A stretch of 64,000 nucleotides of DNA from Druceiella hillmani (GCA_039881145.1 JAYKKI010000137.1:918501-982500); one strand, 5' to 3'. Positions 12,501 to 25,678 are shown, numbered from the stretch's first letter. A program made the numbers and translations. Notes: generated by a model not told the origin, from the letters alone.

Positions 12501-15500
12501 GAAACAAGAAAAAACATGTACTGAAGTAAATGAATAACATGCCAAAAGAACTTGTATTTATTTCACATTGAAATTAGGTGAAACATGGAGAAAAATGGAT
12601 GTCAAAATTAACGCAATAAGATTTTAAAAATCCATAAGCCACCTGCACTACTAACAGAATTATCCAAAATAACTGTGATGCAAAATAATCGTATTATTAG
12701 TATTATAGAATTTCGCGAATGTTAGTGCGTCAGAAACACTTAAAGATATCTTCTAATTTATACCGCCTAAACACAATATATGTATTTTATTCACAAAATG
12801 AGGGCGCCTATATCCATATAGTAAATGATGTAAATACATATAATCTAAATAATATAGCAAAAACATAACGTAGTTTTTATTTAAATACGAAAAGAAAATA
12901 TCACTTTTTTTAACATAACATCTACCGACATTTTAACACATAAAGATACAGTTAATTACCCACTCAATTTTCTACCTATTCCCTCCTAGGTTTCCATATT
13001 TTGCAGTAAGGAGGGGAAATTACATTGATACAATTTATTTTTCGTTGGTTTAACGGAAATATTTCGTTTCCTATTTTCTTAAAAGAACATTTCACTTTTT
13101 ACCTCAAAATTTTTGTGCTGGGGTTACTACACAAAAATACATCGCAATAGCGACAATTACTCAATCACCTGAGTTGTATCAGATTGTAATTTGTTAATGA
13201 TACATGAGAATAAATTCTTTAAAACGTGTCCTCGTTATATCTCATACTACCATTTCAATTTATTAATCGTTGAATTTCTCGTGACCCTGGTAATTTTATC
13301 GTTATTGCAACGTGTAATTGTATACGTACAAACATTCTGTGATTTTATGTAATTTTTTTACGTATATACATAAAATATAATATATTCACTCACTATTTTT
13401 CTTTTCAATTTTCCTAAAAATGATAATAAATATAAATAATAAATTTTTTTCTAAAAATGATAATGTAAATACATTCTGGAAGTTTTGTTACCTATTCTCC
13501 AAATAATAATTTACTCATCCAGTATACATCCCTCTGATATTATAGTGACATTTTATCTTCAAATACTAAGCACCATTAAAAAGGAATTCACTTTTGAAAT
13601 CATTGTTTAGGGATTCAAAGAAATTGTTTATCCGACAACTTGTGAATCTTTTAATTATTATGTTTCACGTACTCAGTTTGATAAGAGGTATGTATATATT
13701 TTTTACACTGGGTTAAAAGAAGCAGAGATAATGAAAGAAATTAGTGGAAAAATGACCTCTTCTAATGTATATTACTAAACGTATATTGTTAAAACGATGT
13801 ACAAGTGCCAAGGTATCTATGTTGAATAACTTATGACAAAACATTTTATTGGCATTGAACCAATAAAAGGTCAAACCTAAGTTTTCAGCGAAGTTCTACA
13901 ATTTCTACAAAACCCTCATGATAATCATTTGTTTTTTAATAGCAGGATTCAAATATAAATGGAAAGATTCTGTGCAACATTTGATTTGAAATAATATTAC
14001 TTATGAATATACGAAATAAATCCGACCAAAGCCGAGCGCCGACCACTGTTACGAAATATATTGCGTAAACTTTAATATTTGTTGATGAGAAATTCGTGCT
14101 GTAAGTTAATTTCAACGGACGTTTGTGTACTGGAAAGTGCAGAATTGCTGCTGTTTACTTTAAATGCCGTAAAAGTTTTATTAAAAAAGTTTAGTCTGAG
14201 CCATGCTTTAGGTTATCGCTTAAAATATTTTTTGCATAGGTTCAAGAATGTATAGTAATGTTAGTTATATTAAATTACAAATGTAGTAATGTTAGTTAAA
14301 TTTATATAAGCAGTTTTTCCGAACATTTGATTACAAAAAATTATAACCAAATGATCGGAAAAAAATTGAGCCAAAATAACACAAGAGAACGAAGTATATT
14401 TCGAAATATTGACAAGCCAGAACTGGACCACGGAAGGCTCAATATTATGTTTATATTATATATAATTATATATAACATAATACAAAATTTAATAATATAG
14501 ATAGAATAAGATAACAAGTCTAAAAACCATGGTCTCTCACATTTTTATTTTCCAAAACGAAGGTTTTTTAGACACATTTGAATTCTACTCAAATAGTTCT
14601 TTTCAACAATGTACCACGTCTAAATGGAAAATACATTTTTCGTTCAATGCATTCCCTTTATATATGGGTACCCATTGAAAATAATACTTTGAAGAAAATT
14701 TAATTTTGAATAGAAGAACTATATTATATGCATAGAATTTAACTTATTTGATTAAGTACTAAAACCTTCCAATATATAGTTGGAAGAATGGAGTGCGTCA
14801 CAACAACTTTCATTCGAACCCTTTGGAAAAGAAACTTGAAAAAACAATGCGGCTGAATATGAGCAGAACTTACATTAAGAGGATTCCGTACGCATTTTGA
14901 TACATATAATAATTAAACCAATTAGGTGTATATACATTTTTATGAAACTATTGCACGGTTTATATTATTTTTGGCATGCCTATTACATCATATATTTCGC
15001 AGCTATAATAAAATAATCCAATAGAGTATATTTCTTTATTTTATTATTACAAGGTAATCAATATGATTTTCAAACGAGTATTTAAAAATACACTTTTTAA
15101 ACACTTCATAAGACACATACCTCGTGAAAGAGACGTAGGAATATAAATTCCTATGACATTTTCGCTACAATTTTATAAGACATATTTTGTGACACCCTAT
15201 TTATTTACGGAAAAGAAAAAATATTTTGTAAGTTTTATATATCGGTAGGTCCATAAAAATAATAGGGTGTAGTTATTCTACGTGTTCTTGTAAAACTTAA
15301 TTAATATAGAACTTAACTTGAAAGAGTAATAATGCTGTGAGTTATGGACGGATCGACAGGTATGATAAAATTAACAGGGTTCGGATTTACATTATTCTGC
15401 TACGAAACCCTAAAAATAAAAATAAATGTACCATAAAGCAATAATTAAGCATTAAACCTAAGATTTATAATTTTTCTAACATGGTAACATACCGACGTGT

Positions 15501-15526
15501 ATGAAACAATGAGCATGTTATAAGAC
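9530..15526. other. Long AT-rich region without supported genes
   Basis: No gene, RNA or element is recognisable across about 6 kb. The one non-random item found is an exact 25-bp repeat (11007-11031 and 11694-11718). A 'gattccgtacgc' fragment near 14880 and an 'agggttcgg...cgaaaccct' pair near 15378-15412 may be scraps of the 2.9/3.7-kb repeat family. Confidence 0.5.
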
Positions 15527-15566
15527 TGTACTGACAGAAAGACGGTATCGTCTTTTTGTCAGTACA
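15527..15566. repeat. 18-bp inverted repeat, tight hairpin
   Basis: 'tgtactgacagaaagacg' (15527-15544) and 'cgtctttttgtcagtaca' (15549-15566) pair over 17 of 18 positions around a 4-nt loop (gtat). The stem is long and the loop very tight. It may be the fused ends of a foldback element or a structured transcript. Confidence 0.85.
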
Positions 15567-18041
15567 CGCTTATTCACTACAATTTTTAGACTCAATTTTG
15601 GGACAGTAGTATTCCCAGCAGGGTGCTAAAAATATGCCAAAAAATATGGGACATCTCGGAGATACGCGGCATTTTTCAACGCTAATATAAAAAATGTGTA
15701 TTTTTTTGGTTTCGTAGACAAGGAATCCTTATAATTTTGCCACGATCATCCATTCGTTGGTGCGTATCTAGTTTCTAGCATTTTATACATAAAAGTACGA
15801 AATTTTATGAATTCGTTTTTCTTATAGAGATATTATTTAATCCAGAGTACAATATTAAACGAATCCTTTTATCCAAGTATGTTAAGGACGTATTTTTTTC
15901 TCTATCCCCCTTAAAACGGTATATAATTAGATAGACATTTTAAAAAGAAATTGACTTTCAACTAATATTTTTAATCTTTAGTGTCGTTAAGGAATTATTA
16001 ATTTCTAAATTGTAGGGCAATGTACCCATTGTATTCTTGAATTTTTCAACCGTAAGTTTAAAACAAAACCGAAATAATCCTAATTTGATTAGATTATAAT
16101 TTTCAGCAGAAATTATTTAATTAATCTGCGTCAACTATTTTAGGAGATAATATTTAAGTAAACCTATTTCGTGCGTGTTCTGAACCGAATTTGGCCATTT
16201 TTGTATTTTTTTTAACTTTGTAATAATATTGTCTTTATTTTCTTTTAGCGAGAAATGAACAACATGAATACTAGCGACACAAATGATTAAATTATCTGAA
16301 AAGGTATCTGTATCTATCTAAGTTGTCTGCAAAATTTTTGCTTGTATTACCTGCCAGAACTAGTATTGCTTTAGATGATAGCATCGTTTGTTATATTCAT
16401 TAATTTTTATGGGGTGTTAAGGTAATTTTTATCACAATTATATTATATCAACATGATTAATGTTAGTACATATGAATTTAAAATACAGTTTTACCTCTAA
16501 GTTCACATTAAAATATAGATTTACATAAAACTGAACTAATTAGCGAAATTACAGCATAAAATACATGTTTGTTCTTAGTGTATATATAAACTAGTATAAC
16601 AATTTAAACTTTATTTTGATTACATATTCACATGTAAGGTAAGACTATACTGAGAAAAAATGTCCCATAATAAATTGCTACGTCACGCCACATCGTCCCA
16701 AAATAAAATATTGTAGGTACGCCTTCAGTAATTGATGTGAAGCTATTTCTGAAATGTTTCCTAATATTTACGACAACTCTAAACTTACCATTTTATGACG
16801 AACAAAAAAAATACGCATCATGACTTACGTGTGTTGTAGGAGAGCAGCTCGTAAATCCTTATGTTTAATGGTTTCTCAGCGATTTATTCATTGCAAGTTA
16901 TTGAAAATTTAACAGATAATTTTAATAAATCAGTCTTGGTCTTAGAATATTTATGAGTTTATCATCCAATGTTGATATCTGTCTAAAACGCTCTGCAAAT
17001 TTCATAATTCAGATAGAATCCAGTTCAAGGATACGCTTTACATGATTGAAAATATACTTTTATAGTTCATTTAGTTTCGATATATCTCTATGCTCAAATA
17101 GTTAAACAGAATTAAACGAATTTTTTTTCAATATCTTTTAAATATATCTGATATTATATCAAATAAATGTCAGAAATTATTTTTAACAATATTTTAAATT
17201 GAATTCAGCCAGATACTGACCTATATATTATTTAGTTCCTAACTATCGATAAAATAAACCATTTTCCATGTTGTTTATGAATTCAGATGACATATTTAGC
17301 AATCATCGCGTTGACTTGGTATAATTTAGAAAAGTTATATTTATGTTCGAGTAAAATAAATCTGGTACGGTGCTTAAATTTTAGAGTTATACCTAGGGCA
17401 GAAAAATTATTCATTCATATGTCATATTTACGTTTCACGGAAATGTTTAAAATGTCAAGAGCATATGACTAAAACTCCATTCACATACATTGACTATCGC
17501 TTAAACACGATGGTTATATTAGTAGACCGTGCGATGCCTAAATTTAATCTCCAATTGTTGGACATAAGAATTTCCTTTCTATTATATAATTTGGTAATAA
17601 AAATAACTCAGAACCTAGAAATGTGAATTATATATATTTTACCTGTGAAACTGACATTCTTATTCAATCTATGCTTTATAAAATTTTGCAATACATTTTA
17701 AAAAACCATTCAGCTAGGTGGGTGAATTTTTTTTTTTGATCAAGAAAAATTATAGTAAATTTCATTGGAACAGAAATTAATTTTAAATTTAGGAATATCG
17801 AATTGATCATTCTGTAGGTATAGTTGATATTTTGAAAAAAAAATGTTCAATAAGTTTCATTGAATACTCTTGTCACGCAATTACATTTTAAAAATTTATT
17901 TTAAGCAATTTTTTGGACTGCCTTAATAAACTAATATTGTGAGTTTTTTGCGTGTATCAAATTAAGTTACTATGGATGTTTTCTTACTTAGACTCTGTTA
18001 CTGTTATTTTCAAAAGTTTATATCCTATAGTATATATAGAT
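15567..18041. other. AT-rich region, no gene seen
   Basis: The plus-strand open stretch at 17287-17472 (61 codons) has no recognisable motif, and nothing else stands out. Confidence 0.5.
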
Positions 18042-18430
18042 CAGGCGCTAACCTAAGTCTTCTGCGGTTGTAAATGCGGTTTTTCCAAAATTATTCTGAT
18101 ATTAAAAACACATAACACATTTTCGTTAATATTATTTGTTCTACTTTCAGGAGACACACTGCACGTACAAATTCATTGAGAGTGTAGGAAGAGACAGTAC
18201 AAGCTAGTGTAGTAATAAACAAGTGTAAACAAGTATACAGTGTAGTAGAAAATTTTTGTGTACATGTAGCCTGTGTCCTCGAATGAACATGGGATGACAC
18301 ATTTATACCACAGTAAAACAGGCGCCAATTTAAGTTAACCGAAATAAATACACTTGTTTCAGAATTGTTTTAACTGATATTGAAAATTAGTAATTTTTCT
18401 TTAATATTACTTATTCTACTTTCATACCTT
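18042..18430 (+). repeat. Diverged local duplication, ~277-bp spacing
   Basis: 'caggcgctaacctaagt' at 18042 and 'caggcgccaatttaagt' at 18319 are each followed about 50 bp later by alignable text (ctgatatt..., 'ttaatatta' and 'ttctactttca'). Similarity fades after about 110 bp, so this is an old or partial duplication. Confidence 0.45.
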
Positions 18431-20184
18431 AACTGTTGAATGAAACATTTTTCGCAAGATAAATTTTTTTGTCATCCAAGAGTGACATCCCGTCAGGGAT
18501 AAAATAGTGAATAAAACTAAGAATGTGAAGGAAAATATGTAAAAAAAACATCACTGCTAGACGTAGCTGAACAAGTTTCATTTTCTTTTCACGCTAATTC
18601 TTTACTCCTCACATCCCAGCTACTTACCCATTTTAAGTGCTGAGATCTAATTTTTTGCCAAGAACATTTTTTTTATAATCATTCTTTTTTACTTTTTTGC
18701 ACACGGTCAAGTCGCAGGTCAAAGCTAGTAAAACAATAAATAACAGACAATAAATATTAAACAGTGAAACTTACAGAAGTAAATATCAACCTTATTCAAG
18801 GTTTGATTCTCTTGAATTATGTTTCAGGACTGTTGACAATCAATTTGTAAATAAATTCTGAAAAAAAGCTAATGTATGTAAATTACGGTCTGGTGGAAAT
18901 TCTATATAAAAAGGTAATCGTAGCAAGGTTTTAATGCGATAGTTATCTAACTCTACTTTAACCAGGCGACATACTAGGAATACAATTCAGTTCTTGTCAT
19001 TACCCCCGGGCATAATTCCTCTTAGAACTGAAAAATAATAAGCACCATCTGTGGACCAATACAAATGACCTGCAATATGTCAGGTTCTAATTCAATCAGT
19101 TTTTGTTTAGTTCTTATAGAACATGTGTTTAAAGTTTCCGTGGTACAACCCTAAGGCGGAATGGATTTCAGAGCTCGGAACCTTATTCTTTTGTTCATTT
19201 GTTCATTCCTCTGGACAGTATCAAATAAAAAAGTTCACGATTAATCAAATGTTTCTTTAACATTAGATAAGCTTTTCAAAGCGGATATATGTACTTTCAC
19301 ACAAACGTACACGCAAACTCCAATATGATTCGTTCTTATCAAATACAATTTCTTTTTAAAAAAACTAATACTTCCCTTATTTTAATTAACCCCCTCCCAG
19401 ATGCTGGCACTATAAATGAAAATGTGATCAATTTCTGATACAGAAAAGAAATCATTGTTGCTGAGTTTAAAAAGAAAGTTAAGTAAAAATACTTTTCTAC
19501 CGCATATTTCGAACTTTTATAAATTGCATGATGTATCAATTGTTAAAATTTATTTTATTATTGCCTTATAATGATGAATATCTATATCTCTCACCTAATA
19601 ACCTCCTACACTCCCGTAGTCATATCTTTTTGCAATATCAGCATCTAGAATCAAGTTACTGTTATATCAGATTAACTCACTTACTCAAAGTATTATGTAA
19701 TCCAACCGTCTGCAGTTGTTATTTGTTTTTTTATACTAGAATATTATTAAGGTTTATTTTTATAAATATAAGTTGGGGTGAAATATTTTTTCTTACAAAC
19801 CTTCAACCCAAAGAAGATATAATTAAATAGGTTTTAAAAGTGTAATAAAAATATTCCTTGACATGTTTCTTGTTTACGAGATTTGAATTTCCAAAAAAAT
19901 TTGTAATGTCAATTACATTACAAATTTTAAGTGTATTTTGAAAATATACTTTACTTCGAAATTATTTTGATCAACTTTCATTAAAAAATGTAGAAAACCG
20001 AGTTATTTTGTTACGTCAGTGGAAGATATACTGGATAATTTATCCACTTGGTATATGTGCCTTTAAATATTTAAACTTTCATATATAACTATATGTGTAC
20101 GGAGGCTTTGCAGTGGGAGTTAATAGATTTTTTAACACTGGTTATTTCTGAAAATTGTATCATATTTTTGCGTTTATTGGAAAA
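18431..20184. other. AT-rich region, no gene seen
   Basis: The overlapping short ORFs at 19339-19539 (minus) and 19528-19830 (plus, 100 codons) lack protein-like composition and conserved motifs. No other structure was found. Confidence 0.5.
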
Positions 20185-21022
20185 TATCTTATCCCACGGC
20201 TCAGCATACCTGATTTGTCATGTTTTTTCGCGGAGTTTTTGATCTAAAAATGTTTACTACCCAAAGTATACTTGACGGATTTGATCAAATTATGGCATAT
20301 ATTAATGTGAACAATTTTTAATAGAATGAACAATTGTGTTCATCAGTTGTATTTATAAGTTCAATTGCAATAGTTTGAAAACTAAAATCAACTAACAAAT
20401 AAAGAGGGAACAATTCCTCCTACGGAGTTAATATGCAGATTTGTTTTAATAGAATGGGCAAAGAAAAATATATCAAACTAAATGTAATTGGTAACAATTT
20501 TATTAGTAACATCAATATTATGTTTAAATGATACAGGTAGATTATATTCAGAGGATAGTCAAAACATGCATTGATGTTAAAATCAATTATCTTTATATTT
20601 CAAATATAAAGGAAACAGTGTTTCCTTTATAGACCAGAGAACACGTAAAACGGACCTATCTGAATAAAAAATGACCCAACCTGTAAGATTCAAACACGAC
20701 GTGAAATATTATCAACAGTATACACTACTCTTTTGTTCGTTTCATTAATAATAAATACCGAGCGAAAATATACACACACGAGATATACCAACTAACGACA
20801 TTTGTTCTCGTAACGTGCACGAAAAAAGTTTTCACACAATAAAGTGTGCAAAAAAAAGATAAAAGGAAAAGCATAAACCAGGGTGACCGTTTCCATACCT
20901 GCATGTGATGCTACAATATCTTCTTAATTTTTAGAAAAGTTTTAAGTTTATTTTAACAATATTAAGCTTTAGATTATTTTAATATATGATACAATAAGAT
21001 AAAAGCCGTAACAAAATTAAAT
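20185..21022 (+). repeat. Copy A of an ~840-bp tandem segmental duplication
   Basis: It aligns with 21064-21901 at a near-constant offset of about 879 bp. Shared landmarks in order are tatctta at the start, 'atacctgattt', 'ctacccaaagta', 'gtgaacaatttttaatag', 'attcaaac-acgtgaaatatta', 'ttcattaat', 'gaaaaaagt/gcttccacaca', 'aaaaaaagataaaagg', 'gatactacaatatcttc' and 'gccgtaacaaa'. A perfect 11-bp hairpin (ataaaggaaac agt gtttcctttat) lies near 20608-20632 in this copy and is decayed in copy B. No conserved ORF spans the unit. Confidence 0.85.
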
Positions 21023-21063
21023 AACCAGAAAGGTTATAAACATCTTGTACCGCGTATACACAG

Positions 21064-21901
21064 TATCTTAAACCGCGTCTCAGAATACCTGATTTTTCAT
21101 AATTTTTCCTGGAGTATTTAATCTAAAAATGTTTTCTACCCAAAGTACTATTGACTCGAATATATTAATGTGAACAATTTTTAATAGTATAAACAATTGT
21201 ATTCATTAGTTTGAATTGCAACAGTCTGAAAAGTATGATCAACTAACAAATAGAGAGACATCAATTATAATGATTTCTCCTACTGAGTTAATTCGCAGAC
21301 TCGTTTTAATAGAACGAGGCAAAGAGGAATATATCAAAGTAAATGTGATTGATAACAATTTTATTAGTAAAATCAATATTATGTTTTAATTATATATGTT
21401 AGAACATGCATTGAAATTAAATGTAGAGGTATTAAAGTGTTGGTGTAGAAACATGTATTGATGTTAAAATCAAATATCTTGATATTTCAGATATAAAAGA
21501 CACAGTGTTTTCTTTATAGACCAGGGAACTCGCGAAACAGACTTATTTAAATAAAAACTGGACCAGCCTGTGAGATTCAAACGAGACGTGAAATATTATT
21601 AACAGTACACACAACTCTTTTGGTAGTTTCATTAATCATAAATACCGAGGGAAAATATATACATAGGAGACATACCCGGCCCTTTAGTCCCCTAATATGC
21701 TCGAAAAAAGCTTCCACACAATAAAGCGTGCGAAAAAAAAGATAAAAGGGAAAGCGTGAACAAGGGGTGGGCGTTTTTTAAACTGTTTGTGATACTACAA
21801 TATCTTCTTAATTTTTAAAAAAGTATAATTTTCATAATATTAAGCTTTTGATTATTTTTAATATTCGAGACACTATGATAAAAACCGTAACAAATGAAAT
21901 A
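21064..21901 (+). repeat. Copy B of the ~840-bp tandem segmental duplication
   Basis: Partner of 20185-21022 in the same orientation, separated by about 41 bp. Substitutions and small indels are scattered along it. The best preserved block, corresponding to roughly 20690-20935 in copy A, includes the 'acgtgaaatatta' to 'acaatatcttcttaattttt' stretch. Its function is unknown; it may be an old non-coding transposon that landed or duplicated in tandem. Confidence 0.85.
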
Positions 21902-22173
21902 TAGAACGCAAGGCAACTGTATACCTGAATCAATCTGTGAAGTTTATGTCGGAATACAATTAAAGTTGCATGACATATTATTTATCTATACAACTTTAAC
22001 TTATGGATGTAAGTTAACTGAAAGAATTTTAAAATGATGGTTACTCGAATTTTTAAGCTTTTAAAATTCAAGGTTGGAAGATTAAACAGGAGTTATACGT
22101 CACTTTGAAAATTAATCATTTTGAAACTGGATTTAATACTGAAAAATGGTAAATTCAACTACGATTTTGTTAT

Positions 22174-22378
22174 ATTGAATATAATTGGCGTTAATTTTTT
22201 AGAAATTCATTATTCACAATTAAATGAAACTACGTGATGTAGTATTATTTCTACATTCTTTAATTTCTTTCTAATAATCTTTGCTAATATCCCACCTGAA
22301 GATGTTGTAATACAACGAAACCTAGTCCGTGGTAAAAAAATTAAAGAAAGTAGAAATACATTACGTAGTTTCATTTTA
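22174..22378. mobile_element. Foldback MITE-like element, copy 1
   Basis: The outer left arm (22174-22253) starts attgaatata, continues 'ttggcgttaatttt' and runs to 'agtattatttctac'. The left inner arm is missing. A right inner arm follows (about 22293-22337, 'cctgaagatgttgtaatac', then 'aacgaaacctag'), then a degraded right outer arm ('gtagaaatacattacgtag'). The same arms recur at 32.7, 41.4, 49.5 and 59.6 kb. There is no ORF, so this is a non-autonomous element. Confidence 0.8.
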
Positions 22379-24399
22379 TTATGTACAATTTTGTTATAAA
22401 ATACACATCCAATGATATACCAGCATTCGATGGCACACGTTAAAATAATTTCCTTCATTTTACAGGGAAGGGAAGATATATTAAAATATATTTCATAATA
22501 TTTTCTAACTTATCAATTGATATATCTGTATGAATTATCTAATTGCAGCATTTTCATAGCCTTCGGTCCAAAATTATGAAAAGTTTTAAGTTAACAGACA
22601 GACGGAGGCCGCTAAATATATTTTTATACTTATATTTTCATACACATATATCCAAGAAGGGAAAAAACAATTCGAGAGAGCAACACATATCAGCTGCTTC
22701 ATTTTTAAATTTGAATGGATTACAAAATTGGATACTTTATCCATATTATTAATAATTAGTTTTAAGTGTGAAGAACAGTAAATTTTCGGATGGTAATCAA
22801 ATGCAATGTCACTAAATGACGATAGTGTTATTGCCGCTTAAATTACATTCGTTTTAGATTTGTCAATTGATTGTAGGTTTGCATAAACAATATGTTGACG
22901 TCGCTTTCTTTCACGAAGTCGATCTGATTTTATACGTTGAATACATTGCTCTTCAATTTCTTCTGCGCGTTACGGTGCAATCAGCTTTCTGGTAATTTTA
23001 ATTTCTCGCGAGCTTTCATTTTGGTTATGTTTCGTTTTCTTCTCATTTCACACTTTCATTTTGATTAAATTATGATCGTTGACCAACATTTGGCCGTCTT
23101 CTCCTTGACATTTTTCTGACTTAATTTTTACAGATTTTAATATACTTTCTACAAATATGCAGGTTTTGTATATATTGTTAAATATTCAGGAGATTGATAT
23201 AAGTTTAATAAATTCGGCCAATTAATTTAATTTTCCTAAATGGATGCTTCTATTTTCTGAAAATAATATGTTCTGAATAAAAAAATATTATAAATACTCC
23301 ACACTTAATTGAGATATGAAGAATGTGTGCATTGTCATATTTTATAATATAAAGACTTAACAAATACGAAAATTTTCATTACATTTCGATTTCAAAACAA
23401 TTACTTTTTTTGACATTATTTCTTTTTATATTTGTTATACTACTAGAATAATGTATAATAATGTGTAAATATTCGCAATAATAAAACGGAACCATAAACA
23501 TTTGTTAAAATCTAATTCTATTCTTATATATTGTGCGAATATGAGCTCAATGGATTATCTGGTTTTTTATTGTTTTGGTATACATATTTTATGGTAATTT
23601 TTTGAATGATTTTCAATAGTAAAAACCCAATACTAATGGTAACAATTTACGATCTTTCAGAAAGAACTTGGAAAGCTTATCAACCAACACCCGATCGTAG
23701 GAAAACGTAATGTTCCTACTCCTACTGTTTATTTCCATTAGATATCATTGTGATGGAATCTTAAATGAAGTACGCCCTGTCGAATAATAGGGCTCTGCCA
23801 AGTGGTAACTTTTATTTAAAATATAATGCGTTAGAAATACTTTCTATGTTAAAGAAACACACTATGGCCATAACGCAGAGACTACTTGCTTTATAAAAAT
23901 TGGAGTAAAATGTGATATTCGCACAATATTTTACAATGCCATATTCTAAGTAATCTAACGCGTCAAGGTATTATACATGTATGCTGTAGCGAACTTAAGC
24001 TTTTTGTCGATCGACGAGATTATCGACGACTAGAGATTGTCCCTACTCAAAAAGTCATTTAGCGCCTCCACTTTTTCTAGAACGCTTTTAGTGAATATTC
24101 TAAATGACTTATAGCTCTGTCCATTTCCAACTAAATCATGTTTACTAAAAAAAAAACGTTCAGAGGAACAGCTTGTCTCTACTTTACTTTATCGACGCAT
24201 GCCCTTCAATAAAACTTTACGCGCATCATCGTGCTGACAGCAGTTAACTAAAGCATAATCCATGTTCTACGTTCCATAACTACAGGTACAGGCCGGGCTG
24301 GGGAAACTTTAAGTGCGAACCTATGTATGTTTGGACGAAATGTGTCATATGCCGTGACAAATTGCGACATATAATATTCGGGTTTGAGCCAGATCTTCT
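22379..24399. other. AT-rich region, no gene seen
   Basis: The ORFs at 22210-22458 (minus, overlapping the foldback element) and 22543-22752 (plus) are not convincing. Around 24053-24117 a 10-bp complementary pair (agtcatttag ... ctaaatgact) sits in a slightly GC-richer patch just downstream, in element sense, of the R1-like relic and may be part of it. Confidence 0.4.
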
Positions 24400-24790
24400 C
24401 GATTCACTCAGAAATACTGGGGGAAAATTTCGTAATGGTATTACCGTACTTAGGACGTTTACTCGTTTTCTACGTCAATTATGGACCTATCCATTTTCTT
24501 AGTCAGCTCCCTCGCCCATTTGCTCTTAAAGAAGGCAGTCTCGGTCTTTTAGGAGGCAAAGCTGAGTTTATTCTTGGTACCCCAGTCTAATAGTATAGCG
24601 AGGGATTCTGCTGCTCGGTTCTCTACTTCTTTCCGACTCCATCCTCCGACTGATTTCAAACTCACTAGCATAAGCGGTGGCATCGCATTCCTTAAAGAGT
24701 GTCGCAAGATTGCCATTAAATATGACATTCCATATGATGGAATCGACCTGCGATCGCTGCAGGTAGCCATTAGTCAATGTTTTCTTTACT
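24400..24790 (-). pseudogene. R1/I-like non-LTR retrotransposon, reverse transcriptase relic
   Basis: Two overlapping minus-strand frames together give the order expected around RT motifs B to D. Frame 24777-24568 reads Gly-Tyr-Leu-Gln (family: G-x-P-Q-G-S), then W-N-V-I-F-N-G-N-L, then Tyr-Ala-Ser-Glu at about 24672-24661, where the family has Tyr-Ala-Asp-Asp. A frameshift near 24655 moves the similarity to frame 24770-24549, with 'GGWSRKEVENRAAESL' and 'DWGTKNKLSFAS'. A stop and then K-T-E-x-A-F-F-K-S-K follow. Both catalytic aspartates are lost, so it is dead. The clade is assigned from memory of R1-type proteins; I or LOA types are possible. The segment is visibly richer in GC than its flanks. 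Confidence 0.7.
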
Positions 24791-25531
24791 CTGATATCTG
24801 TCTTGCAGTACTAAAATTAAATTACAAAAGTAGTTACTAATTATCGAACGGAGGTTCTCTGACACTTCCTGGTTCTCCAACGTGGTTAAAATGGTCAGCC
24901 ACCAGGTGTTGTGAAGTGTAAAAACTATAGAAGTCAAAACTGTGGAAGCCTTAAGACATTCACTACTTGTTTAGCAACCAAAATTAGTATCTATATAGCA
25001 AACGAAATTTTCATCAGGTATCAACTTTTTGCCAAATTTCAAGTGATGTCTGAGGAAAAACATTGTGCTAGACGAAAGGTATATCCGGATTTTTTTTAGT
25101 TTTTTATAGGGAATATTAATTTTGGCATGAATATCTGATGATATTGTCGACTTTGTGTAAAGAATTTTTTTCAATAAAGCTTTTCAAAAAATTTCATTTA
25201 TTTTTTCTCATGCTGTGTTACGATCCATGGCAAAAGATAACGAAATAATTTTTCATTTTACCCTCATTTATTTGGAGAAGAAATACCATAGCGCACAAAG
25301 GACAAAGTTTTGTGCGGTCTGCTTAATAATAAAATATTTTAATTCGATCGTAATTTATTCACAATTAAGTTGCAGGTAATTCGTATTATTCGATTGAATA
25401 ACAAATTATATTATGTTATAGCAATCGCAAAAAGCTAAATTTTAATTCGTATGCTCGTGCTCTGTAGCCGCATTATTTTAGTTGCAAATGTTGACAATTT
25501 TGGAAACGAAGCTAGTTTGATTGATTATATT
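24791..25531. other. Flank between LINE relic and copia element
   Basis: No gene or repeat is recognised. Short ORFs at 24911-25099 (plus) and 24971-25174 (minus) are antisense to each other and lack motifs. The stretch ends in the target-site copy ATATT (25527-25531). Confidence 0.5.
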
Positions 25532-25668
25532 TAATAAAACGTGTACGGTAGTTGATCAAAGACTGAATTTATTTCTTAATATTAACCTTAGGTAGGTAGT
25601 TACAAACGATACCACATAGAAGGCGCTAGTAGTACATTAAATACATTATTTTGATATTAATTCTAACA
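25532..25668 (-). repeat. 3' LTR of the copia element
   Basis: 137 bp. In element sense it begins TGTTAG and ends TTTTATTA. It differs from the 5' LTR at 25571 (A versus G at 29703) and 25608 (G versus A at 29740), plus-strand bases. The short LTR is typical of compact copia elements. Confidence 0.97.
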
Positions 25669-25678
25669 TCTCCACTTA
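25669..25678 (-). other. Purine-rich tract (plus-strand primer)
   Basis: In element sense TAAGTGGAGA lies directly before the 3' LTR, where the polypurine tract that primes plus-strand DNA synthesis is expected. It is short and interrupted by T, as in several copia elements. Confidence 0.6.
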
